Shown here piece after piece: positions 28,001-40,000 of a stretch of DNA of 64,000 nt. Both the position numbers and the translations under genes were made by a program. The notes beneath the pieces were generated by a model. The model saw only the letters and a list, made by a program, of their open reading frames with translations. It ran no database searches and had not been told where the DNA came from. The stretch spans positions 7,132,501-7,196,500 of the forward strand of contig JARWKL010000008.1 in NCBI GenBank assembly GCA_029961685.1, read 5' to 3'. Within the stretch, counting starts at the first letter, position 1, and every line of letters begins with the position of its first letter. The DNA comes from Aristolochia californica (taxonomy: Eukaryota > Streptophyta > Magnoliopsida > Piperales > Aristolochiaceae).

Positions 28001-31000
28001 CCGTGGTCGCCGGGAATATCGGATCACCCATAGAAGAGGAACCTCCATTTTAGCCAGGCTATTCATACCTGCGGCCACAAACTCGGGTTTTGGCTGGAAT
28101 GAGCTAGCCGATGCACTCCAGAGCCTCTCCCGGTGCTAGCCACAGCAGAAGAGCCAATCCACCCAGGTGATGCCAGGGTAAGATTTCCACCTCTTTTCCC
28201 AGCAACCTAGCGTCACCAACCCCCCCCCCCCCAACCCTGACATCCCCTCCTACTCTCCTCCCCGAAAATTCCTGATTTGCCCCAAAACCATGTATCAGTC
28301 CCCCCCTACCCCCACATAAACACCCGAAATCATCCAAATCCCACCAAACCTTCTCCATGATGGGCGCAGAATTTTGACTCGCTCCATTCTTCTCCAAACA
28401 TCCCCCGAAGTCATCAAATCCAACATTCTTCATTGGCTGATTGATGCACTTCACCTCCCTTACACTCCCAAAATCTCCTATCTCAGTCCCCAAACTTGGC
28501 TCGTTCATTTTGGAACCCAGCAGGAGTCTTCTGCTACTCTTGCCATCATACCCCACACCAGCTCTGGCATCATCGGGGTCTCAGAGTGGATCCCCTCGGC
28601 ACCCTCCAGCCAATACGGCCAATGGGTCATAGTTACAGGGCTTCCAATTAAGCTATGGCAAAATGCGGTCTTTTCGAGAGTCGTATCTAAGTTTGGCTCT
28701 ATCATTGCTTTGGACCCACTCACGGAACACTGGCACCGTCTGGATGAGGCCCGGATCCTCATCAACCGTCTTCACCCATGTGAAGGGCAATATTTCAGAT
28801 GCGTTATGGTGGATAAAGCGTGATACTGGATCCGTATCAGCATCGTTGAGATGGATGATTTTAGAGATGTGGTCCCCGAAAGCACAATCAAACCTCGGAA
28901 AATCTCACAGCCAGCCAATGTGATGGGAAGTGCACCTCTCGACTCTGCCCCCTCCCAGTAGTTGCGATCCCCTCTAGGCAACTTTATAGCTGGCATGGGA
29001 ACTATACTCGCTGACCCCCCGGCATTCCCCCCCACTTATCCGACACGCCACTCACCCACCCACACAACCCAGTCCCCCACAAAAAAATACCATTGGCCTA
29101 GATCCAGATGCCGTTCACCCCTCTGTCTTAACTCCAGAAATACCCTTACCCTCACCTTCTCCACCCCCCATAGAAACCCTCACAAACCCTCCCCCAAATC
29201 ATCCCCATAACCCCCACACTCCACAAACTTCCCCCCAGACATTGGAATCCCCCCCCCCCCCCCCCCCCTAGCTCACCCCCGAGAAATCCCCACTCTGAAA
29301 ATTACCTCTCCGACGCAGAGTCCGGAAGAAGTGAGCGCGCTCCTCGTGCCCACAGGGAAAACAATTCTCCCCCTCCCGTTGTAACCTACCAGCGTTGGGC
29401 TAGAGGGCAGCAGAGACAGCTTCTACAGGGAGGACCCAGTGCCACCATTCGATACCCCTGCAACCCAGAGACGGGAGGCTTCATAATTCCAGAGTTGGGC
29501 GAACGAGCCCAACTGTTGGTGGCAGCTCTTCAGTCAGAACAACACAAATATGACCCAAAAACCTGGGCCCATATAGTGGAACTTGCCAAGGTGATAACCA
29601 CCCATCTGAGAAGTCAAAAAAGATGAATAATGATCAATGATCATCCTCTCATGGTATGTCCGTGGAATTGGGTCCTTGAGTCACCGCGCATCCATTCGGG
29701 ACCTCCTTGCCTCTACCAAGGCAAATGTTGTTGTTCTCCAAGAAACCAAGGCAGCTTCTCTACCCCTTGGATACATCCGTGAGTTGTGGCACCTAAAGGA
29801 GCCCGACTGGGCTTCAGTGGATGCAGTGGGATCGGCAAGCGGTATCCTACTGATGTGGGACACCTGTACTACTGAGGTGCTTGATCGTTGCAGTGGATTT
29901 TACTCCCTTGGCATCAAGCAGCGAGACAGAGGTTCGGGGAACATTTGGTGCCTAGTTGGTGTCTACAGCCCTACCAGACACCATGAGCGCCACCTATTTT
30001 GGGAGGACCTTTCGAGGACTTGTCAGATGTGGCCTATTCCTCTGATGCTTGTGGGTGACTTCAATGTCACTCATTCTGCCACAAGAAATCCCTGCCGTCC
30101 TGGAGAATCACAACCTCCATGAGGCTATTTGCTGATTTTATTGGCAGTTGGGACCTGGACGAGATTGCCCTATCTGGGAAGAACTTCACTGGGTCAAATG
30201 GCGGACCCCTCTTTTGATCTCTCTCCAATCCTTTTGGGAGAATATGACCGTTGCAAGACCGAGAGAGTGGGCCTTCCCAATCAAGCTCAAGATGTTGAAG
30301 CCGCTACTAAGGTCTTGGGCTTCTGAAAAGAAGGCCTCTTCCTCAACTGTGAGAACCGATGCCCTTACTCAGATAGCCGTTCTCGACTCGGAGGAGGAAG
30401 TCACTCTTCTCCGGAAATCTCTCAGAGGTATGCCCTTCAAGGGCAATTGCAGTCCTTCGCCCACAACGAGTTAGTGCACTGGAAGCAACGTGCAAGATTC
30501 AAATGGCTCTCTGATGGGGATGCTAATACTAAATTCTTCCATGCAATCGCCTCTGTACGAAAAAGGGCCAACCGCATTGCCACGCTCAGCATCAATGGTG
30601 GGATCACCTCGGATCGAGCCCTTATTTCTGACTCACTGGTGAATTCTTTTGCAGATTTATACTCTGATCATCAGCCATTTCGGCCCTTCTTCCAAAGGGT
30701 TAACCTTCAGGTTATTCCATCAGCTGCAGCTAGTCTCATCGAGCTCCCCTTCTCTACGCAGGAAATTGAAATAGCAACCCTTGGTCTTCCTTTGGATCGT
30801 GCTCCTAGCCCGGATGGATTCAACGGGGAATTTTATCGTCATTGTTGGCCCTTCATCAGAGAAGACATTTCCAGCATGGCCCACTCCTTTTATCAGCATG
30901 GCATCAGATATAGGAGTATTGAAGCCTCTTTCATCGCCCTCATCCCTAAAAAAGATGGGGCAGATCTCCCATCCGACTTCCGGCCAATCAGTCTCACTAC

Positions 31001-34000
31001 CAAATTATATAAGGTGATTGCGCCCCTCCTTGCTAGTCGTCTCAGGGCAATCCTTCCTATTGCCATCCACCATGGACAAAGTGCTTTTATTAAGGGAAGA
31101 AACATTCTTGATTCAGCCATGGCATGTCATGAACTTAGTCATCATTTCAAGGTCCGAAAGCTCCCCAGATTCACCCTCAAGCTCGACTTCGAAAAGGCAT
31201 TTGACAGAGTTAACTGAAAGTTTCTGGACACCCTACTGGGGAAGATGGGATTCGGAGAAAAATGGCGCTTCTGGATCTAAAGCTGCATCTCCTCTGCAAG
31301 CTACTCCGTCCTTCTCAATGGAACAATTTGTGGATACTTTAAGGGAACCAGGGGAATCAGACAGGGAGACCCCCTCTCCCCCCTGCTCTTCAATGTGGTG
31401 GCAGAATACCTATCCTCGATCTACTCGGCCAAGAACATGGGATGGCTACTACCCACGACTGATTGCACAACCTTTGATATTCCGATTCTCCGGTTTGCAA
31501 ATGATACTATTTGCTTCGAGGTTGGTACTATGGATCAGATAAGAAAATTGCGTGTCATGCTAGGATTATTTGAATTGGCTTCTAGTCAGAACATAAATTG
31601 GGGAAAGACCACTCTCCTTGACTATCACATTGATCCAACTGGGCTTCGGAATATGGCGGACTATCTGGGATGCTCTGTGGGAAATATGCCAGCTACATAT
31701 CTTGTGCTCAGACAGTTTTGATTCTCGGCCTTCGGCATCTCTATAGTCCCCCCTCATTGAGAAATTTGAAAAGAGGCTAGTCACTTGGAGGGGTAAACTC
31801 TTATCAACAGCGGCGCGTCTCACTCTACTCAAGTCTTGTCTGGCGGGGCTGCCAAATTATCTATTATCATTCATGCACTGTCCGGCCTCCGTTTGCTCCA
31901 AAATTGATGCCATCTGTCGACGATTTCTGTGGAGGGTTCAAAAGATACCTTCAGATACCATCTAGTCAGTTGGAAGGATATTTGCATGCCTCATAATAGG
32001 GGAGGATTGGGCATCCGGTCTACAAGGGAAATGAACAAAGCTCTTATACTCAAATGGATTTGAAATTTCAACAATAAGCATAACAGTTTATGGAAGAATA
32101 TGGTGAAATTCTACCTTCAGTTTTCAGGTGCATGGTGGAGAGAGGGTGGCGCTACTCGCCGCCTATTCCCGATATGGAAATCAGTTTTCAAGCTCCTTCC
32201 AGTATTCAGAGATGCTACCGCATTTCACACCGGCAATGGAAGGACCCTTCTCTTCTGGTCGAACAAATGGTGTGGCCCCCGATCTCTCTCAGAGGACTGC
32301 CCGAGGTTGCATAGGGTGGCAAGCGACCTCTCTTGCTCTGTGGCTAATTCATGGAGTGATCACTCGTGGAGTCTTCCGTTCCGTCGGGGATTAAATGATG
32401 AGGAATCGTTGGCTTTTTGCTCTCTCCTTACTAAACTCAGTAATACTATTATCCGATAGCACTCAGTTGATATGCTGATTTAGAAGCCCAGTAATAATGG
32501 CCAATTCACTGTCACTTCGGCTTACTCTCATATCAGAAAGCAAGACTCCAGTCCTCATGAGCAAAAAGCAAATATGGCTTGGAAACTCTCAGCACCAAGC
32601 AAAATCAAATTCTTCGTGTGGTCAGCCATAAGAGAACAAATTCTTACATCATACAACCTTCATAGAAGAGGCTTCACTACCCCCGATCTTTCTTGTCCCC
32701 TTTGTGGTGAGTGCGAAGAGAGTCCAGCATGTCCTCTTACACTGTAGATTTTCGTGACAAGTTTGGATGAAGATCTTTCAGAAAATCAGGCTCCAACTCG
32801 GGCTACATCAGGACCTCTTTGGCACCTTTGAGATGGTTCGAGGGATTCTCCTTCCTCGGCTGGGCAAGTTAATTCTTTTGGCCTATCTGGCGCATGTTCC
32901 ATGGTGCATCTAGCTCGAGCGGAACAACTAGAGATTTAACTCCAAAGCTAGAACCCCAAACAACATGGCTTCTCATGCCGTCGGCCTCATCTCGAGCTGG
33001 CTTCATACAAAGAAGGATTTTAACACTATCAATGGGTTCCCTTCGGGAAAATTGAAATTTGATCACTCACATGTATGGCCCTAGCAGAGCTCCTAGAATG
33101 GCTATCTAGGATCCTCCTCCTTGTGACTGCATAAAACTGAATTTTGATGGTAGTGCTATTGGATGTCCTGGTCCAGCAGAAGCAGGTGATGTATTCAAAG
33201 GGCACAATGGAGACCCCATTCTTTCTTATGCTGGTTCGGTGGGCATTGCCGATTCTAATACTGCTGAAGTTAGTGCTCTGCTATTCGGCCTCCAAATCTT
33301 CAGGGATCGTCTCCATGGCAAGTTAATCATTGAAGGCAACTCGAAGACGGTTATTAGTTGGTGTTCCAAAGATAGCCTTCCCCCTTGGCACCACTGGCCC
33401 ATCACTGATAGTATTGCTGACATTGTATCTTCTACGCATTGTAATTGGAATCTCATTCCTAGATCAACCAACTCTTTGGATGATAAATTGGCAAAATTCG
33501 GAACTTCCCAGCAATCTCTCATTGTATGAGAAGGATTCCCTCCTTTGTAATTTGCTCTTTTGAGCTTTTGTCTTAAAAAAAATCAGCATCATTTCAAAAA
33601 AATAAATAAATAAGCAAATCAAGAGGAGAAATAGACCTTGTTCTTCGAGTAGATCAAGCTCAGATATGCGACGATGAACCCGATTCTTCCTGGGAAGCAG
33701 CAGCAGCACAATGATTACTAGCCCATAAACGGATCTTCGCTTTAAACGCATTGATTTTGAGTGGAAGTGCCCAGCCCGGATTGGGATGACTCTCCTGCTC
33801 TTGCCACCAGCCAAGAAGGGATGAAGTGAATGCTCAACAAAGATCCAGGAAGTTTCAAAGCGGAGATGGGGGGGGGAGGGGGGGGGAGGGGAGGGGGATC
33901 GCCCCCAAGCAGGTGGGCAAGTGTTGATTTGTATAGGCCAGTGATCACACCCAACTTTGTTGAGGACTTGGCCAGAAATGTTAGGAAAGAGTTGACATCA

Positions 34001-37000
34001 TTCATTGTTTGCAAAGAAACAATCCAACTTAGAGATGACGCCGGGGGGACTGACCATTGGTCCAAGTGAATTTTTTTCCAGAGAGGGGAATTTCAGAAAG
34101 CCCGAGATTGCCAATGAAGTTGGAGAAGGCTCTCATGTTGGACGAAGTTCTGATTGCCAGAGGGCTTTTTTCTGAACAAAGTAGAATGGCATTGAAATCT
34201 CCTGCCAAAAGCCAGGGCAGATCCCATAATTGAACGAGTTGAAAAACTTCCTCCCAGAAGGAAGGCCGGTCGTGTTGCCGAGTAGGACCATAGATACCAG
34301 CCAGCGCCCAGGAAGTTCCAAGAGAGTGATCTTGAAAACGCAAGCCAATAGAGTATTGGCCCGGTTGAGAGAGGGTGGCGTCAACTGCTTTTGGGTCCCA
34401 GATGACAACGATGACAAAGTTTCCGAAAATCCGATTTATTTTCTGAAACGAAGGATCGAAGAACCATAGCTGATTTTTTGTTCGATACATAGGTATAGAG
34501 ATTTAAAACAGAAATTACAATAATACCCTTAGAAATATAGATATTTAAAATCTCGTCCCTTATATACGATAACATCCCCCCTCAAATTAATGCTGGGAAA
34601 TCAACCAACAACAATTTGCCAACCAAAAATTGATGCTGCCGCTAAGTCATTGCTTTAGTGAAGACATCGGCCATTTGGAGATCCGAAGAAATGTAAGGAA
34701 GAGAAATCACCCGACTATCCAAGCTATCGCGGATAGAATGACAATCAACCTCAATATGCTTGGTGCGTTCATGGAAAACAGGGTTGGTGGCAATCTGAAT
34801 AGCACTAGTGTTGTCAGCATGAAGAGGGGTAGAAGTAGTCTGAGGGAACTCAAGTTCCGCAAGAAGACTGCGTAGCCATACAATCTCATAACAAGCAGTA
34901 GACATGGCACGATACTCAGCTTCAGTAGAAGATTTAGAAACACGATCCTGTTTCTTACATTGCCAAGAAATTAAGGCATCACCTAAAAACATACACCAAC
35001 CCGTAGTAGAGCGACGGGTATCCGAACACCCAGCCCAATCAGCATCACTATAACCAATAAGTTGAAGGGAGGAGCCTGTAGGAAAGAATAACCCACGAGT
35101 GGGAGAACCTCGAAGATAGCGGATGATACATCGAACGACAGCAATATGGAGATGACGAGGAGAGGACATAAACTGACTGACCTGATGAACGGCATAGGAG
35201 ATGTCAAGCGAGTAGTGGTCAAGTAGATGAGACTCCCAACCAAGCGCCGATAGATAGTAGGGTCATCTAGAAGGTCCCCTTTATCTTTCCTGTACTTGAC
35301 ATTGACCTCCATAGGAGTATCAACAGAAGAAGTGTCCTCCAAACCAGCCAAGGTAATAATATCTTGAAGATACTTATACTGGTTTAAGAAAATACCAATG
35401 GCCCGATGATGGACTTCCAGGCCTAAGAAGTACGTGAGCTGGCCAAGATCTTTCATATGGAAAGTGGCATGTAACACCTACTGCAGCTTGGTAAGCAGTC
35501 CAAATTTAGTGCCAGTAATAATGATGTCATCCACATAAACCAGGAGAATGACCATGCCCGCGGTAGACTTATGATAGAATAGAGATGAATCATACTGACT
35601 CTGTGTAAACCGGTGGAGAATCAGGGTGCCACAAAATTTCTCAAACCAAACCCGGGGGGCTTGCTTAAGCCCATACAGAGGACGATGAAGCTTGCAAACC
35701 TGATCGGGAGAGGAGGTAGGCATACCCGAGGGGAGCTTCATGTATACATCTTCCTGGAGGTCACCGTGGAGAAAGGCATTCTGCACATCCATCTGATGTA
35801 GCGGCCAAGACTGAGAGGATGCAATCGCGAATATAGTACGGATCGTGGTCATCTTGGCAACCGGTGTAAATGTCTCCTCATAGTCAATCCCATATTCTTG
35901 TTTGTTGCCCAGAGCTACTAGGCGAGCTTTGTACCGATCCAAAGAGCCATCAGAGCGAAGTTTAACCGAGAAAACTCATTTACTGCCAAGAGGCTTAATC
36001 GGAGGAGGGCAAGGAACAATATCCCAAGTGTGATTCTCCTCAAGTGCTTGAAGTTTTGTTTGCATTCATGCTGCCAACACTCATGTGTCATAGCTTGTTT
36101 GTAACAAGTGGGAATGGAAATAGAGGATAAAGTAGCGACGGGAGATACAGTGGAGGAGAAACCATACCAATGAGGAGGCCGAGAAGAGCGAGTAGACCGG
36201 CAAAGAGCGGTGGAAGCTGGAGCAGGAGGAGGATCAGGCGCCAGGACAAGATCGGGAGGGGGCACAGAGGAAGTAGAACCAAGCTCATAGCCACTACGTC
36301 TGCCATACACAAAACCAGGTTTGAACCGTTCCACAACTGGCGGAGAACCATCAAAGCAAGGTAGAAGAGATAAAGAGGCAGACGGCTGCTCAACATGAGA
36401 TTGAAAAAAATATTGATTTTCAAAGAAAACCACATTCCGAGAAACACATAGGCGATGAGCAAGTGGATCATAACAAACATAACCCTTTTGAGGGATAGCA
36501 TAACCAAGAAAAACACATTTAATTGATTGGGTTGTAAGTTTATGTCGTTCGTGAGCAGGAAGATGCACAAAACAAACACAATCAAATGTCCGAAGAGCAG
36601 AATATGAAGGAGAACGGCCAAACAACTTAAAGAAGGGAGAAACATGATGTAATATAGGAGAAGGTAAACGATTGATCAAATGAACCGAAGTAGAAAGCGC
36701 TTCATACAAAAAAGGCGAAGGAACAGAGGATTCAAGTAAAAGGGTGCGGACCACATCAAGATGATGACGATTTTTCCTCTCAGCAACACCATTTTGTTGT
36801 GGTGTCGAAGGACAGGAGCGCTGAGAGATAATCCCTGTGCTTTGAAGAAAGTCTTGAAATGCATGAGACATGTATTCGCCGCCAGAATCAGAGGGCAAGA
36901 CCTTGATTTTGGCAGAGAATTGAGTCTCTAGAAGCGCAAGAAAACGCTTGAATGCTAAATTTTTTCTAATGCATGATACCTTGGTTGTGGGGGATTTTTA

Positions 37001-40000
37001 GGTGTTTGGTCAGTTGTTTGAGGATTTGGTGAAAGATTTTCCACCCGAGGCCAGAATTAGAGTTTTGCGGTAGGAAGATCCATCGAGTTGCATCTTTGAG
37101 TGATGACGCATTCGAGGAAGCCTCCGTGGTATTTGGTATGGAACTGGAATTCCAATTTTTCGGTGAAGAGTGATCGACCGAAGCTTCGTCCCGTTTTGCC
37201 TTTTTGAATCTTGTCAAAGATGACCAGGAAAGAGTCCACCGTGGAGATCGGGAGGGAGATGTAGGATTTTTTCACACCGGATTGTGAAGGATCCTCCACC
37301 AAAATTGGTCATCGTCAAGTTCGAGATATGACAATTTGCCAATTCGCTTATGTGCCGTCTCCAAGGCCATTGTCTTCAACCACTTGTCGCTCTCGCCTCT
37401 ATTGCTGCTTCTCCAGACTTGCTCGGCTTTCGCCCCATACTGTGCAGTGCCCCACTCGAAGAGGTGGATCAGACAGATTGGTAGTCGGGGAAGAGTTACT
37501 CCGTGCCTCGTTTGGGGGGGGGGGGGGGGGGGGGTTACTTCGTGTCTTGATCGTCGTTCCACCATCTTCTTTTAGGTTCTTACTAGGAACAGGCAAAGTT
37601 AGTAAAGCAAAACAAGCAAAGATTTGTAAAATGTGCTTCTCCTATAATGTTGAAGAGTATTGAAAGAAAAGGTCATGCCTGATGAATCCCATGCGTACTA
37701 ACTTTTAAGAAGCTTGAACTAAGTTTAATTGAGAATTACATTAAATTACATGAATCTACATAAAGAAAAACATGTTAAGATACTCTTAAATAAGAGGTTA
37801 AAAATGAAAAAGTAAAGTATTGGTTGAAATAAATTAGTTAATATGTAAAATCTTATATGCCAGTTAACTACTCTACAGTATCTGACTACTACTCTGTGAA
37901 GTGATGTCAATCCACTTTTTTTCTCGCACTGTCTCTCGTGCTAGTCCCTCTCTCCGTCAGATTTTCTTTTTCACTTCTATTCTGCTGCTATTGTCATAGA
38001 AATTTGAGAAGACCTGTCCGCTGCCCACAAGAATGAGTAACCCTCTCTCCTTCTACTTTTTTTTTTTTTTTAATGATGCTAAGTTTTATTAAATCAAAAG
38101 CTCAAAAGAGCAAGATTACAGGGGGGAAGCCTTCCCAAATAATCAGAGATTGCTGGGAGGTTCCGAAATTAGCCAATTTATCATCCAAGGAATTGGCTGA
38201 TCTAGGAATGTGATTCCAAGTACAATGAATTGTGGAAACAATATCAGCAATACAATCAATGATAGGCCATTGGCATCGGAGGGTGGAGGGGCTCTTTCTT
38301 TGGAGCACCAACCGATGACTACTTTGGAGTCTCCTTCAATAAGCAGCTTTCCGTGAAGACGGTCCTTGAAAATTTGAAGACCGTATAGAAGGGCACTCAC
38401 TTCAGTAGTGTTGGGGTCGGCCTGCATAAGAGAGAATAAAATCCCCACTACTGTCTCTGAAGACACCACCCCCACCCATCGACCCAGAACAGCCCAAAGC
38501 ACTGCCATCAAAGTTGAGCTTGATGCAGTCACTTGGGGGAAATTCCCAAATAGCCATGACCGGCATCCTGCGGGGACTGGCCATATAAGCTAGCTAGCTC
38601 CAATCGCCACGAAGGGAAACATGCGATAGAGTGACAAATTCCTTTCTGATATGCGACTAACTAGAGATTAAGCCCACTGCATAAGAAGTCGTACTATCCG
38701 GGGTAATGGATTTTGAATTGAATCTCCAGTTGTTACGCTCTAGCCATAAACACCACGGGATGTGAGCAAGGCATGCTAAGAGGATTAACTTGCCCAATCT
38801 AGGCAGGCGAGTCCCCATCACCAACTGATAACTCTGCTTCTGCTTATATAAAGTATTCAATGTTTCAACTATTAACATAGTTAATAAATTTAAAGTATAT
38901 GTAAAAAACAGCCTCGAAATTGAGACACCTCGCCTAAGCAGTATGCGAGGTATTATGGAAGTCCACTGACTTGTTCCACCAAAGCCTTTTCAAAACATTG
39001 ACCGGAGATATGCCTCAAAAGAAACTCTGACTGCAACTTATGGATTATTGTGAATAGAGTAAACCATCGAAATCAAAGTACAATGTATGAAATCGTGGAT
39101 TTGTCTAGAAATTTCATCTTCCCATAGGATGAAGGCAGCAATTGCACTGAATAAACTAAGCAAGAGCAAATACTACTGAATCTATACAAACCTTGACATC
39201 TAAAATACTGGAGGATGACACCAAAAATCACATTAGACTACTATACAAGGAAGGAATTGAAACTAAAAAGGATGTCGCTCCTACACCTAGCAGTAAAAAG
39301 AGGCCCCTCTTGCACCAATACTTCCAAAGAGCAATATATACACTCCAAGCATTTCCCTGATCAAATATTTTCTACAATATGGTCTTACCCCACACATAGT
39401 AAAGTTGTTTAAGAACCAACACTATCTTTTTTCAATACTCAATGGAGTGTTTCAACGTGTTAGTCATATTTTAGAGCACAAAGAAAGCACAAAAAGGGCA
39501 AAAAGAATAAGATTTAAAAGCAGCATAAGGAACAACCAAGTGGTATATCCTCACGAACCTTATTACAAGCTTTTTAATTAGCATAGTTTCAAGTAGTCAG
39601 ATGCCTGAGCAACTGATGTCGAGGTGGGACCATAGAAGAAGAGGAGAGGTGTTACCAGAGGTGTCGCAGCTCCTCCGGGACGTTGATGCCACTGGTCTCG
39701 GCGTCATACATCCAAGAGGGACCTTCATCCTCTTCGCAAGACCTTTGGGTGTCGTGTTGCCTATCATACTCGTTGAACTTCCCTGCGTTGTCGGAATCAG
39801 AAAGTGATGCTTCAGGAGTCCTCGAACCAGCATCCTCTGCTATCACAGGGTACTGTCACCTGCGGAAGGGGAGAAAAATCACTTAGACTCCATCCACGGG
39901 AATGACGTCGAGGCTGGTCTTCCCGACCGGAAGGAGTTTCCAATCGGGAACGGCGATTCCTTCCCCCACTCCGGCGTCGATGGGATCTCTTTCCTCGGCC

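Larger units (their letters stand above)
27313..33608 (+). mobile_element. LINE-B1, near full-length (6.3 kb), nested in LINE-A
   Basis: Bounded by a 13-bp direct repeat AATAAGCAAATCA at 27300-27312 and 33609-33621. Plus strand. The 5' UTR-like GC-richer start (from 27313) leads to ORF1 (about 27447-29625), then ORF2 (29637-33530), 3' UTR ending CAGCATCATTTC and poly-A. It is the longest LINE-B in the window and the only one with a recognisable ORF1 and endonuclease. It lies antisense to the kinase gene and to its LINE-A host. Confidence 0.92.
34479..36960 (-). mobile_element. Copia retrotransposon, 5'-truncated, nested in LINE-A, with an unusually short 3' LTR
   Basis: Minus strand. Integrase C-terminal half, then RT, RNase H, polypurine tract (TTGAGGGGGGA) and a 96-bp terminal segment 34574-34479 (TGTTATCG to CGAACA). 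The left flank resumes LINE-A endonuclease directly. The element's 5' end is missing: integrase begins abruptly at about 36960 against LINE-A ORF1. It looks younger than the other Copias, since only a few lesions interrupt pol. Confidence 0.87.
24150..37699 (-). mobile_element. LINE-A, host of two nested insertions (net about 4.7 kb)
   Basis: A 16-bp perfect direct repeat (AACTTTTAAGAAGCTT) at 24134-24149 and 37700-37715 bounds one minus-strand LINE. Its parts: 5' region and ORF1 N-terminus 37699-36961; endonuclease remnant about 34478-33622; RT, zf-RVT and RNase H 27299-24260; 3' end with poly-A (T run at 24149-24158). LINE-B (27313-33608) and a Copia (34479-36960) interrupt it. Removing LINE-B rejoins the reading frame smoothly into [11 protein letters not shown] then [14 protein letters not shown], which proves continuity. 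The ORF1 C-terminus and endonuclease N-terminus are missing, probably deleted with the 5' part of the Copia. Confidence 0.9.

Noticed and set aside
28104..28556. Gly-rich 150-codon minus-strand frame
   Set aside because: It is the complement of the C-rich LINE-B1 ORF1 region; Gly run comes from the C runs.
36088..36645. 185-codon minus-strand frame very rich in Leu/Phe, like a membrane protein
   Set aside because: It is a shifted frame of the Copia integrase C-terminal region, whose proper frame carries clear integrase motifs.
38043..38840. Candidate target duplication for LINE-B copy 3
   Set aside because: CTCTCCTTCT versus CTCTGCTTCTG is low-complexity and imperfect; not convincing.
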